Part shown: piece by piece, positions 1 through 5,911 of the stretch | How the letters are laid out: each line of letters begins with the position of its first letter | Numbering within the stretch: the stretch's first letter is position 1 | The notes under the pieces: model-generated | The model's input: the letters and a program-made list of their open reading frames with translations, nothing else | Told to the model about the DNA's origin: nothing | The model's database searches: none | Program-made: the position numbers and the translations under genes | Source: Paracoccaceae bacterium | Lineage (GTDB): Bacteria > Pseudomonadota > Alphaproteobacteria > Rhodobacterales > Rhodobacteraceae | NCBI GenBank assembly: GCA_016765235.1 | Contig: JAESQH010000227.1 | Coordinates: 1 to 10,405 of the forward strand | Direction: 5' to 3' | DNA length: 10,405 bases

Positions 1-120
1 GATGCCCGTAACGACCGAAACCCTTTCGCGAAGGCTCGCTAAAGCTTCATCGACGGGCGTCCAATGCACACCGGGGGGCAACGAAAAACAATCGTTGGAA
101 AGTTTGGGAGGATTACTCAA
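1..120 (-). CDS. moeA: Molybdopterin molybdenumtransferase MoeA, N-terminal fragment (gene continues beyond position 1)
   Basis: MoeA catalyses the last step of molybdenum cofactor synthesis, inserting molybdate into adenylylated molybdopterin in the cytoplasm. Only the first 40 codons are inside the window. The reading starts LSNPPKLSNDCFSLPPGVHW and continues TPVDEALASLRERVSVVTGI, which resembles the 'PPG..W.PVDEAL..L' opening of alphaproteobacterial MoeA (recognised from memory). The start is a TTG at 118-120. It is supported by a strong AAAGGAGG ribosome binding site six bases upstream, lying inside the end of mobB. There is no ATG in this frame before the upstream in-frame stop. The start overlaps the mobB stop by 8 nt (TTGAGTAA), which suggests translational coupling. 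It is the last visible gene of the fdhD-mobA-mobB-moeA cluster. The catalytic domains lie outside the window, so the identification rests on the short N-terminus plus gene order. Confidence 0.8.
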   Translation of the reverse strand, partial: MSNPPKLSNDCFSLPPGVHWTPVDEALASLRERVSVVTGI

Positions 121-610
121 GGCCAACCTCCTTTAGAATATAATTGGCGATAGCTTTAACATCATCCAGATCAAACTGCGGCACCGACAGGCCATCTACT
201 ACATAATTCGAGGCAACTGCGGTGACCGTCGGATCTTCCACAGCCAGCAATCCTTGTTTGGTTTCCGCACGGTGCGCCTCGATTTTAGCGTGGCCCTCAC
301 GCTTATAGCCCTCAATCAACACCAGATCGACAGGAGCCAGCTTTTCCAATAACGCACTCAACGATGGTTCAACATCCTCGCGGATTTCGTGCATCAATGC
401 CCAGCGATTACGGCTTGCCAACAACACCTCCTGCGCCCCGGCGGCACGGTGGCGAAAACTGTCTTTCCCCTCATGGTCCACATCGAATGCATGATGCGCG
501 TGTTTGACGGTTGAAACCGTAAAACCGCGAACCGTTATCTCTGTCACCAGTCGCTCCACCAGCGTAGTTTTACCCGAGTTCTTCCAGCCGACAATTCCGT
601 AAACATTCAC
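113..610 (-). CDS. mobB: Molybdopterin-guanine dinucleotide biosynthesis adapter MobB
   Basis: A 165-residue protein of the MobB family, a GTP-binding partner thought to assist MobA in forming the guanine dinucleotide cofactor. The Walker A P-loop GWKNSGKTT is at residues 8-16. It is followed by the family signatures VKHAHHAFDVDHEGKDS (about 35-51) and ASRNRWALMHE (about 65-75). LVLIEGYKREGHAKIE (about 96-111) is the MobB segment around the Walker B region. Length is normal for a single-domain MobB. The start is GTG at 608-610, overlapping the mobA stop by 4 nt (GTGA). A GAAGGAG ribosome binding site sits eight bases upstream, inside mobA. The 3' end carries the moeA ribosome binding site. 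Regulation is probably shared with the whole cluster, because no internal promoter is apparent. Confidence 0.93.
   Translation of the reverse strand: MNVYGIVGWKNSGKTTLVERLVTEITVRGFTVSTVKHAHHAFDVDHEGKDSFRHRAAGAQEVLLASRNRWALMHEIREDVEPSLSALLEKLAPVDLVLIEGYKREGHAKIEAHRAETKQGLLAVEDPTVTAVASNYVVDGLSVPQFDLDDVKAIANYILKEVGLE
127..134 (-). promoter_or_regulatory. Strong Shine-Dalgarno site deciding the TTG start of moeA
   Basis: On the minus strand the sequence reads AAAGGAGG, then six bases (TTGGCC), then TTG. A second in-frame TTG at 124-126 is too close to the site to be used. This fixes the moeA start at 120 and shows that the signal lies within the last codons of mobB. Confidence 0.8.
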
Positions 611-1227
611 GCGTCGAACTCCTTCAACATGCTTTGTGCGGCCAACACATCTTCAGGCGTATTCACGTTGAAAAACGGATCACCGCCGTCATAATTAAAC
701 ACCATTTTCGCGCACCCATGCGGTTCCGTCCATTGAACAACTTTGCGAACGCCACCCTCCAACGCCCCGCGCAAGTCGTCCCGCAAGCCAACTGACCAAA
801 GTCCAAACGTCGGGTGCCGTGCAAATTTTCGAACAGGGTCCGGTGTCATAGCCATTGCTAAAGGTGCGTCCTCCGACTCTCGTGCCATTTGCAAGCCAAC
901 CAACAGATGATCCGGGAAAAACGGTGTGTCCGCCGCCACCGTCACAATATACTCGGACCCTTGCGCGTGCGCCCAGTCCATGCCCGCAAGCACGCCAGCC
1001 AACGGCCCTGCAAAACCTTCGATCGTATCGGCGACCACAGGCAAACCGTACTCCACAAACCTCTCCGGATTGCCGTTAGCATTCAGCGCCATACGTTCGA
1101 CTTGCGGTGCCAACCGCGCGATCACCCGCGTCAAAATCGTTTGCCCACCAAGGTCCAGCAACGACTTGTCGCCACCGCCCATGCGCGAAGATTGGCCGCC
1201 CGCTAGTATAACTCCGGCAACTTTCAT
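607..1227 (-). CDS. mobA: Molybdenum cofactor guanylyltransferase MobA
   Basis: A 206-residue cytoplasmic nucleotidyltransferase that transfers GMP from GTP to molybdopterin, giving the guanine dinucleotide cofactor used by DMSO-reductase-family enzymes such as formate dehydrogenase. The nucleotide-binding loop LAGGQSSRMGGGDK spans residues 8-21. Further signatures are GPLAGVLAGMDWA (about 74-86), the metal-binding region AADTPFFP (about 98-105), HPTFGLW (about 137-143) and the C-terminal FFNVNTPEDV (about 185-194). The last favours MobA over the cytidylyltransferase MocA. The ATG start overlaps the fdhD stop by 4 nt (ATGA), with an AAAGGG site nine bases upstream inside fdhD. The 3' end overlaps mobB by 4 nt. 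Length is normal and no key residue appears to be missing. Confidence 0.95.
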   Translation of the reverse strand: MKVAGVILAGGQSSRMGGGDKSLLDLGGQTILTRVIARLAPQVERMALNANGNPERFVEYGLPVVADTIEGFAGPLAGVLAGMDWAHAQGSEYIVTVAADTPFFPDHLLVGLQMARESEDAPLAMAMTPDPVRKFARHPTFGLWSVGLRDDLRGALEGGVRKVVQWTEPHGCAKMVFNYDGGDPFFNVNTPEDVLAAQSMLKEFDA

Positions 1228-2093
1228 TTAACTGCACCCTTTCGCATGGATTTCTTCGGTTCGTCCTTTATCGAGCGCACATCAGCATCCCACTCCAACC
1301 GATCCTCGCCGCTAAGACAAATGAACCGCTTGCCGCGCATCCGCCCAATCAGCGTCAGCCCAACCTGCCGCGCAATTTCCACCCCCCAAGCCGTGAAACC
1401 GGACCGCGACGCCAACGCCGGTATCCCCATCATCGCCGTTTTAATCACCATCTCGGACGTCAATCGCCCTGTTGTGTACATGATCTTGTCGTCCGCCGTT
1501 TCGCCTTCCAGCATCATCCAGCCCGCGATCTTGTCCACCGCGTTGTGACGCCCGACATCTTCCATATAGACCAGCGGAATATCCTCCCGACAAAGCACTG
1601 ATCCGTGGATCGCGCCAGCCTCAAGGTACAAACTCGGCATGGTGTTGATCTGGTGCGCTAACGAGTAAAGCCAACTCGTTTTCAATGGCGTTGCGGGCAG
1701 TTGCACATCTTCCAACCCCTCCATCATGTCACAAAAAACCGTACCAACCGCGCAACCGGAAGTCCGCGTTTTCTTCTTTAACTTTTCTTCATAATCCGTC
1801 TTGCGCGTCGTCCTGACCACAACGGTTTCAACTTCTTCGTCAAAATCTAGACTTGTGATTACGTCGTTCGGTAACAACATCGCCTGATTGCGCAGATATC
1901 CGACTGCCAGATATTCTGGATAATCCCCGATTGTCATCGCCGTCACTACTTCCTGAGAGTTCAGGTAAATCGTCAAAGGTCGTTCTTCGACGACGCGGAT
2001 TTCCTGCGCCTCGCCATTGTGGTCAATCCCTGACACCCCGCGTGTCAGGCGTGGGTCGGCAGGGTTGGGTTTTATCAATAATTGTTCCGTCAT
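1224..2093 (-). CDS. fdhD: Formate dehydrogenase accessory sulfurtransferase FdhD
   Basis: FdhD relays sulfur from a cysteine desulfurase to the molybdenum (or tungsten) cofactor, and is required for formate dehydrogenase activity. With the ATG at 2091-2093 the protein has 289 residues. Recognisable family segments are ERPLTIYLN (about 37-45), the cysteine loop TSGCAVGTVFC (111-121), YMEDVGRHNAVDK (about 176-188), TTGRLTSEMVIK (about 207-218) and ASRSGFTAWGVEIA (about 228-241). In the E. coli protein the reactive loop is CxxC (Cys121/Cys124). Here Cys114 is present, the +3 position is Gly117, and the next cysteine is Cys121. An upstream TTG at 2117 would add 8 residues but has no ribosome binding site, so the ATG was preferred; the site before the ATG (AAGAG) is also weak. 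It is the first gene of the molybdenum-cofactor cluster and is divergent from azlC. No formate dehydrogenase genes lie in the window. Confidence 0.93.
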   Translation of the reverse strand: MTEQLLIKPNPADPRLTRGVSGIDHNGEAQEIRVVEERPLTIYLNSQEVVTAMTIGDYPEYLAVGYLRNQAMLLPNDVITSLDFDEEVETVVVRTTRKTDYEEKLKKKTRTSGCAVGTVFCDMMEGLEDVQLPATPLKTSWLYSLAHQINTMPSLYLEAGAIHGSVLCREDIPLVYMEDVGRHNAVDKIAGWMMLEGETADDKIMYTTGRLTSEMVIKTAMMGIPALASRSGFTAWGVEIARQVGLTLIGRMRGKRFICLSGEDRLEWDADVRSIKDEPKKSMRKGAVK

Positions 2094-2157
2094 GTCGCAA
2101 AACTCTTGATTGGTCAAAGGGATATCGCTGCGCTATACGCATGGGGGAATTTGCAAC

Positions 2158-2871
2158 ATGGGGCCGGATATGTCCAGAACTCGAAGCGTATATTGGCAAG
2201 GTGTTCGCGCCGGAGCCCCCTTTATACTGGTGATCGCCCCTTTCGGCATGCTTTTCGGCGTGGTCGCAACCGAGGCCGGGTTTACCCTGATCCAAACCAT
2301 GGCAATGACAGCACTTGTTATTGCGGGTGCTGCTCAGTTCGCGTCCGTGCAATTGCTGGTCGACGGCGCCCCGGTGATCGTCGCGATCCTCACTGGGTTG
2401 GCCGTAAACTTACGCATGGTAATGTATTCGGCCTCTTTAACACCGCATCTGGGCAAGGCGTTACCATGGCAAAAAGTGTTGATTTCCTATTTCATGGTTG
2501 ATCAGTCCTACGGCGTCGCGATAGAAAAATACACGCATTCCCCTGACATGCCACTGGGTGAAAAAATTGCCTATTTTTTCGGAGCCATCTCGGCGATAGC
2601 CCCGTTCTGGTATGGCTTTTCGCTGATCGGCGGGCTGGTCGGTTCCGCAATCCCACCCGAATACGCATTGGATTTTGCTATACCGATTACTTTTATCGCG
2701 ATCGTCGCACCTAGCCTTCGCAGCGTGCCACATCTGGCCGCCGCAATCGTGTCGGTGATCGTCGCACTGGCCCTCTCGTGGATGCCCTATAACGCTTGGT
2801 TGATGATTGCGGCCGTCCTTGCAATGCTCACTGGCGCCCAACTCGAAAAATGGCTGGAGGCACGTAAATGA
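2158..2871 (+). CDS. azlC: AzlC-family branched-chain amino acid exporter, large subunit
   Basis: A 237-residue inner-membrane protein of the AzlC/YgaZ family. With AzlD it forms a two-component exporter for branched-chain amino acids and analogues, judging by characterised relatives. It is hydrophobic throughout. The family signatures are APFGMLFGVVATEAGF near residues 27-42, GAAQFASVQLL near 57-67 and NLRMVMYSASLTPHL near 83-97. The chosen ATG at 2158 has GGGGGA nine bases upstream. A second ATG at 2170 is possible (233 residues), and a TTG at 2110 has no ribosome binding site. The gene overlaps azlD by 4 nt (ATGA), so the two subunits are likely made in a fixed ratio. The true substrate cannot be read from sequence. 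Confidence 0.92.
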   Translation: MGPDMSRTRSVYWQGVRAGAPFILVIAPFGMLFGVVATEAGFTLIQTMAMTALVIAGAAQFASVQLLVDGAPVIVAILTGLAVNLRMVMYSASLTPHLGKALPWQKVLISYFMVDQSYGVAIEKYTHSPDMPLGEKIAYFFGAISAIAPFWYGFSLIGGLVGSAIPPEYALDFAIPITFIAIVAPSLRSVPHLAAAIVSVIVALALSWMPYNAWLMIAAVLAMLTGAQLEKWLEARK

Positions 2872-3191
2872 GTAATCTTGATATTTGGTTAACCATCGTT
2901 TTCCTCGGTATCGGAACCTTCCTGCTGCGGTTTTCGTTCATCGGCTTAGTGGGCGACCGGAAGTTGCCGGAATGGATGACGCGGCACCTGCGCTATGTTC
3001 CAGTCGCGGTCATGCCTGGCTTGATCGCCCCGCTAACCGTCTGGCCCCAAGCCACGGGCGGAGATCTTGACCCCGCGCGCCTGATCGCTGCCGCCGTAGC
3101 TCTACTGATCGGAAGTTTATTCCGCAGCGTTCTGGGCGCGATTTTCGGTGGAATGGCGACGTTGTACCTGATGTTATATTTTCTGGGCTAA
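2868..3191 (+). CDS. azlD: AzlD-family branched-chain amino acid exporter, small subunit
   Basis: A 107-residue integral membrane protein of the AzlD/YgaH family, the small partner of AzlC. It shows an N-terminal hydrophobic segment with the family's T-x-x-x-R-x-x-F pattern (GTFLLRFSFIGL, about 16-27) and the central RYVPVAVMPGLIAP (about 42-55). Two further hydrophobic stretches lie at about 70-85 and 90-106. Length is typical. The ATG is preceded by GGAGG with seven-base spacing, located in the last codons of azlC, and overlaps the azlC stop. The TAA at 3189-3191 overlaps the stop codon of the convergent lrp-type gene, so the two genes share no spacer and no terminator is visible between them. 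Confidence 0.9.
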   Translation: MSNLDIWLTIVFLGIGTFLLRFSFIGLVGDRKLPEWMTRHLRYVPVAVMPGLIAPLTVWPQATGGDLDPARLIAAAVALLIGSLFRSVLGAIFGGMATLYLMLYFLG

Positions 3192-3649
3192 AGCGGGATC
3201 GCGGTCGTCTTGAACACCGTCCGCAATGCAAAACTGGATTGCATCTGCGCCACGCCGGGAAGCCGTGCCAAGTATTGCCGATGGATACGGGCGAAATCAT
3301 CCGTATCCCGCGCAACGACTTTCAACAGGTAATCCGCCGAGCCCGCCATAAGGTGACACTCCAACACATCTGGTACCAAGGCCACTTGGCGTTCAAACGC
3401 GTCCAGCAGTTCATCCGCCTGCCCTGACAGTGTTATTTCCACAAATACCGTGGATGGTTTGTCCACCGCGCGCGGATTTAGCAATGCCACATAATCGCGA
3501 ATAACCCCTTCATCCTCCAACCTCTGAATCCTGCGGTGGCAGGCCGAGGGCGACAGGTTCACGTTTTCCGCCAGCTCCGCATTAGACATCCGCCCCTTGC
3601 GTTGCAGCGATTCGAGAATCTTGATATCGAGCGCATCCATTCGACTCAC
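3188..3649 (-). CDS. Lrp/AsnC-family transcriptional regulator, probable regulator of ald
   Basis: A 153-residue regulator with the standard Lrp/AsnC layout. The N-terminal helix-turn-helix (about residues 6-60) contains the segments LDIKILESLQRKGRMSNAEL, NVNLSPSACHRRIQRLE and DEGVIRDYVALLNP. The C-terminal RAM effector domain (about 70-150) contains the ligand-site motif AGSADYLLKV (about 104-113). Such proteins bind amino acids and act as octameric or dimeric DNA-binding regulators. I chose the GTG at 3647-3649, because GGAGG lies nine bases upstream (3659-3663). The ATG at 3640 (150 residues) is eighteen bases from that site and otherwise has only a weak GTGAG. Divergence from ald is the usual arrangement for AldR-type activators of alanine dehydrogenase. 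That role is inferred from context. A role in azlCD control is also conceivable. Confidence 0.92.
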   Translation of the reverse strand: MSRMDALDIKILESLQRKGRMSNAELAENVNLSPSACHRRIQRLEDEGVIRDYVALLNPRAVDKPSTVFVEITLSGQADELLDAFERQVALVPDVLECHLMAGSADYLLKVVARDTDDFARIHRQYLARLPGVAQMQSSFALRTVFKTTAIPL

Positions 3650-3658
3650 TGCAATAAT

Positions 3659-3663
3659 CCTCC
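3659..3663 (-). promoter_or_regulatory. Shine-Dalgarno site favouring the GTG start of the Lrp-family gene
   Basis: GGAGG on the minus strand is followed by nine bases and then GTG (3647-3649). The downstream ATG would be eighteen bases away, outside the normal range. This argues for a protein beginning MSRMDALDIK. Confidence 0.6.
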
Positions 3664-3687
3664 GATAAATTAACAATAAGCGCTGGT

Positions 3688-3699
3688 TTATTCGAATAA
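3688..3699. promoter_or_regulatory. Perfect 12-bp palindrome, candidate Lrp-family operator in the lrp-ald spacer
   Basis: TTATTCGAATAA is a perfect inverted repeat in an AT-rich stretch. It lies 38 bp upstream of the regulator's GTG and about 91 bp upstream of the ald ATG. Lrp-family proteins typically bind AT-rich imperfect palindromes between their own gene and a divergent target, so this is a plausible operator. Function is inferred only. Confidence 0.4.
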
Positions 3700-3715
3700 T
3701 GACCCCGATGCCAGT

Positions 3716-3739
3716 GCAAATACGCAAAGCAATTGCAAA
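3716..3739. promoter_or_regulatory. GCAAA repeat cluster with GCAATTGC palindrome upstream of ald
   Basis: GCAAA occurs at 3716, 3724 and 3735, and the perfect 8-bp palindrome GCAATTGC lies at 3729-3736. The cluster ends about 51 bp before the ald start, where an activator or RNA polymerase would contact the promoter. I could not assign a convincing -35/-10 pair. Function is inferred from position and repetition. Confidence 0.25.
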
Positions 3740-3790
3740 CAACTTCGTCCACATATCAATCCAATTCAACTTCCAACAAACGAGGTCGTC

Positions 3791-4909
3791 ATGCTTATCG
3801 GTTGCCCATCAGAAATCAAAAATCAGGAATATCGCGTAGGGATCACACCTGCCGCCGCACACGAGGCCGTAGCGAACGGCCACGACGTAATCATGCAAAA
3901 AGGCGCTGGCGCTGGTGCCGGCTTCCCGGATGAAGAATACGTCGCAGTTGGCGCGCGTATCATAGATACCGCCAAGGAAATTTTCGCAACTGCCGACATG
4001 ATCGTGAAAGTTAAAGAACCACAGCCAGCCGAGCGCGCGCAGCTTCGCAAAGACCAGATCCTGTTCACGTACTTGCACCTCGCACCTGACGCAGAGCAAA
4101 CCGCTGATCTTTTGGCCAGCGGCGTAACGGCGATTGCCTACGAGACAGTAACAGACAAAATGGGTGGCCTGCCATTGCTTGCCCCTATGTCCGAAGTTGC
4201 GGGCCGTTTAGCACCTCAAGTTGGTAGCTGGACATTGCAAAAAGCCAACGGCGGGCGCGGCATCCTCATGGGCGGCGTCCCAGGTGTTGCACCGGCGAGA
4301 GTCACAGTAATCGGCGGCGGTGTTGTTGGCACACACGCAGCCAAAATCGCGGCAGGCATGGGCGCGGATGTGACTGTGCTCGATATGTCCATCGCACGCA
4401 TGCGCTACCTCGATGACACATACGGCGGCGTTTTCAAAACTCGTTATGCGTCCAAAGGGAACACTGCGGAACTGGTTGCTGAATCCGATATGGTTATCGG
4501 CGCGGTTCTTATACCGGGTGCTGCCGCACCGAAAGTCGTTACCCGCGCAATGCTTTCGACCATGAAACCAGGTGCCGCGATCGTTGACGTAGCGATCGAC
4601 CAAGGTGGTTGCTTTGAGACGTCGCACGCAACGACGCACGACGATCCGATCTATGAAGTTGACGGTATCATGCACTACTGTGTTGCCAATATGCCTGGCG
4701 CTGTTGCCCGCACATCCACAATCGCACTTGGCAACGCAACAATGCCATTCATGATCGCATTGGCCAACAAAGGTTGGAAAAAGGCTTGCGCGGCAGACCC
4801 GCACTTGATGAACGGCCTAAACACACACGCCGGTAAATTGACGTATGCCGCCGTTGGTGAAGCCCTCGGGCTTGACTATATCTCCACCGACGAAGCGCTG
4901 GAAATCTAA
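3791..4909 (+). CDS. ald: Alanine dehydrogenase
   Basis: A 372-residue NAD-dependent L-alanine dehydrogenase (EC 1.4.1.1), reversibly deaminating alanine to pyruvate and ammonia in the cytoplasm. Residues known from the Mycobacterium tuberculosis enzyme fall at identical positions: Arg15 (NQEYRVGITP), Lys75 (VKVKEP), His96 (TYLHLAPD) and Asp270 (VDVAIDQGG). The Rossmann nucleotide-binding loop VIGGGVVGTHAA is at 173-184, with the ribose-binding aspartate at Asp198. Further family segments are YETVTD (117-122), LAPMSEVAGR (130-139) and HYCVANMPGAVARTST (about 295-310). Full length. The ATG is preceded by GAGG with five bases between. It is divergent from an Lrp-family gene, its likely activator, and is followed at once by an intrinsic terminator, so it is transcribed alone. 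In marine bacteria this enzyme usually serves alanine use as a carbon and nitrogen source. Confidence 0.97.
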   Translation: MLIGCPSEIKNQEYRVGITPAAAHEAVANGHDVIMQKGAGAGAGFPDEEYVAVGARIIDTAKEIFATADMIVKVKEPQPAERAQLRKDQILFTYLHLAPDAEQTADLLASGVTAIAYETVTDKMGGLPLLAPMSEVAGRLAPQVGSWTLQKANGGRGILMGGVPGVAPARVTVIGGGVVGTHAAKIAAGMGADVTVLDMSIARMRYLDDTYGGVFKTRYASKGNTAELVAESDMVIGAVLIPGAAAPKVVTRAMLSTMKPGAAIVDVAIDQGGCFETSHATTHDDPIYEVDGIMHYCVANMPGAVARTSTIALGNATMPFMIALANKGWKKACAADPHLMNGLNTHAGKLTYAAVGEALGLDYISTDEALEI

Positions 4910-4914
4910 TACCT

Positions 4915-4947
4915 AAAGGCCCGCCGGATTACATTGGCGGGCCTTTT
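4915..4947 (+). terminator. Rho-independent terminator of ald
   Basis: A perfect 11-bp stem has left arm AAAGGCCCGCC (4915-4925) and right arm GGCGGGCCTTT (4936-4946), a 10-base loop and a TTTT run. It begins 6 bases after the ald stop codon. The A-rich left flank gives it some capacity to act on the minus strand too. Confidence 0.93.
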
Positions 4948-4986
4948 CACTAATGCACCAGAGTTAAATTATTGTTTACGAATCTC

Positions 4987-5005
4987 GAATTTCGATCGGA
5001 AATTC
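4987..5005. repeat. Inverted repeat, 7-bp arms with 5-base spacer
   Basis: GAATTTC (4987-4993) and its exact reverse complement GAAATTC (4999-5005) flank GATCG; the overlapping core CGATCG is itself palindromic. It sits about 184 bp upstream of the GST gene and 40 bp after the ald terminator. It could be a regulator site or a small hairpin. No T-run follows on either strand, so it is not a terminator. Confidence 0.4.
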
Positions 5006-5031
5006 ATTCTTTAGCAGCAGGCCTATCGGCA

Positions 5032-5184
5032 CTATTGCAACCCCCAACGCCCGTCATCTTCGACTAGAAATTTGGCGTTGTCATCACCGTCAGATCGCTT
5101 GCCAATATTTTTCTTCTTCGATGAATTGATTGCGTCACAGGGAATGCCTACTTGGTCATAATAACAGTAATGAACAGGAACTTT
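5032..5184 (-). pseudogene. Possible C-terminal remnant of a small protein gene (startless open frame)
   Basis: On the minus strand 50 codons are open between a TGA at 5185-5187 and a TAG at 5032-5034. The translation reads like natural protein (VPVHYCYYDQVGIPCDAI near the start, FLVEDDGRWGLQ at the end) rather than low-complexity noise. No ATG, GTG or TTG lies where it could serve as start, and the frame is blocked upstream by the stop just before the GST start codon. It may be a decayed or truncated gene, or chance. I do not recognise a family. Confidence 0.2.
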
Positions 5185-5188
5185 TCAA

Positions 5189-5893
5189 ATGGCAGATCTT
5201 TCGCAATTCCCCATCACAAAACGCTGGCCGGCAGAACATCCAGACCGCATTCAACTATATTCTTTGCCAACACCAAACGGCATTAAAGTTTCTGCTGCGT
5301 TAGAAGAACTGGGCCTGCCCTACGAAGCACACCTGGTATCTTTCGCAACAGATGATCAGATGACGCCAGAGTTCATTTCGCTTAGCCCGAACAACAAGAT
5401 ACCCGCCATCCTCGACCCCAACGGGCCTGACGGCGAACCAATTGCAGTTTTCGAAAGTGGCGCGATTCTGCTGTATTTGGCGGAAAAAACTGGCAAACTC
5501 ATGCCGTCCGATCCCCGCGCGAAATCGGAGGTCACACAGTGGCTAATGTTCCAGATGGGTGGTGTTGGCCCCATGCTCGGACAACTTGGATTTTTTCATA
5601 AATTTGCGGGCGGCACGTTCGAAGACAAGCGGCCGTTAGATCGCTACGTTAACGAGGCCACCCGCTTGTTCGAAGTCATGGAAGCTCGCCTGACAGACCG
5701 CGAATATTTTGTCGGCAACGAGTACACCATCGCAGACCTCGCGCTCTGGCCATGGGTTCGTACAGTCGATGGATATTACGATGCCGGTGAACTGATCGGA
5801 ACGGACGATTTCCCGAAACTCCGCGAATGGTACAAGCGCTGCGAAGCACGGCCTGCTTCGCAGATTGGCATCAAGACGCCTGCACGGAACTGA
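5189..5893 (+). CDS. Glutathione S-transferase family protein, Nu-class-like (YfcG/YghU/Ure2p group)
   Basis: A 234-residue cytoplasmic thioredoxin-fold protein of the Ure2p-like GST group, whose E. coli members YfcG and YghU act as glutathione-dependent disulfide oxidoreductases and peroxide reductases. A 20-residue N-terminal extension precedes the fold. It is followed by LYSLPTPNGIKVSAALEELG (23-42), whose Thr-Pro-Asn segment holds the glutathione thiol in this class. Next come SPNNKIPAILDP (66-77), with the cis-proline, and FESGAILLYLAEKTG (88-102), with the Glu-Ser pair binding the gamma-glutamyl group. The helical C-terminal domain shows QWLMFQMGGVGPMLGQ and NEYTIADLALWPWV. AGGA lies nine bases before the ATG. 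It is a single gene, convergent with ytoQ with an 18-bp gap. The physiological substrate is unknown. Confidence 0.9.
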   Translation: MADLSQFPITKRWPAEHPDRIQLYSLPTPNGIKVSAALEELGLPYEAHLVSFATDDQMTPEFISLSPNNKIPAILDPNGPDGEPIAVFESGAILLYLAEKTGKLMPSDPRAKSEVTQWLMFQMGGVGPMLGQLGFFHKFAGGTFEDKRPLDRYVNEATRLFEVMEARLTDREYFVGNEYTIADLALWPWVRTVDGYYDAGELIGTDDFPKLREWYKRCEARPASQIGIKTPARN

Positions 5894-5911
5894 TAATTCG
5901 GGGCGCTGGTG

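Larger units (their letters stand above)
4948..5188. other. Spacer between the ald terminator and the GST gene
   Basis: No complete gene was found here. The stretch is AT-richer than its flanks. It contains an imperfect inverted repeat (GAATTTC at 4987-4993, GAAATTC at 4999-5005) and, on the minus strand, a 50-codon open frame with no start codon (5032-5184). It must also carry the promoter of the GST gene, but no convincing -35/-10 pair could be assigned. Confidence 0.6.

Noticed and set aside
2094..2117. Upstream TTG start adding 8 residues to FdhD.
   Set aside because: The bases before it (ATCCCTT) contain no ribosome binding site, and the extension NQEFCD is not a recognisable part of the family. 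The ATG at 2093 was preferred, although its own site is weak.
2110..2139. Possible sigma-70-like promoter for azlC (TTGGTC, 18 bases, TATACG).
   Set aside because: Both hexamers match the consensus poorly, and the implied transcription start would fall on the ribosome binding site.
3650..3769. N-terminal extension of the Lrp-family protein to 3769.
   Set aside because: The extra residues would make an atypically long, isoleucine-rich leader for this family and would cover the likely operator region. The ribosome binding site supports the GTG at 3649.
4208..4804. A 198-codon open frame on the minus strand across ald.
   Set aside because: It is a shadow of ald: rich in Cys, His and Arg, no family resemblance, and ald has all its catalytic residues in the other frame.
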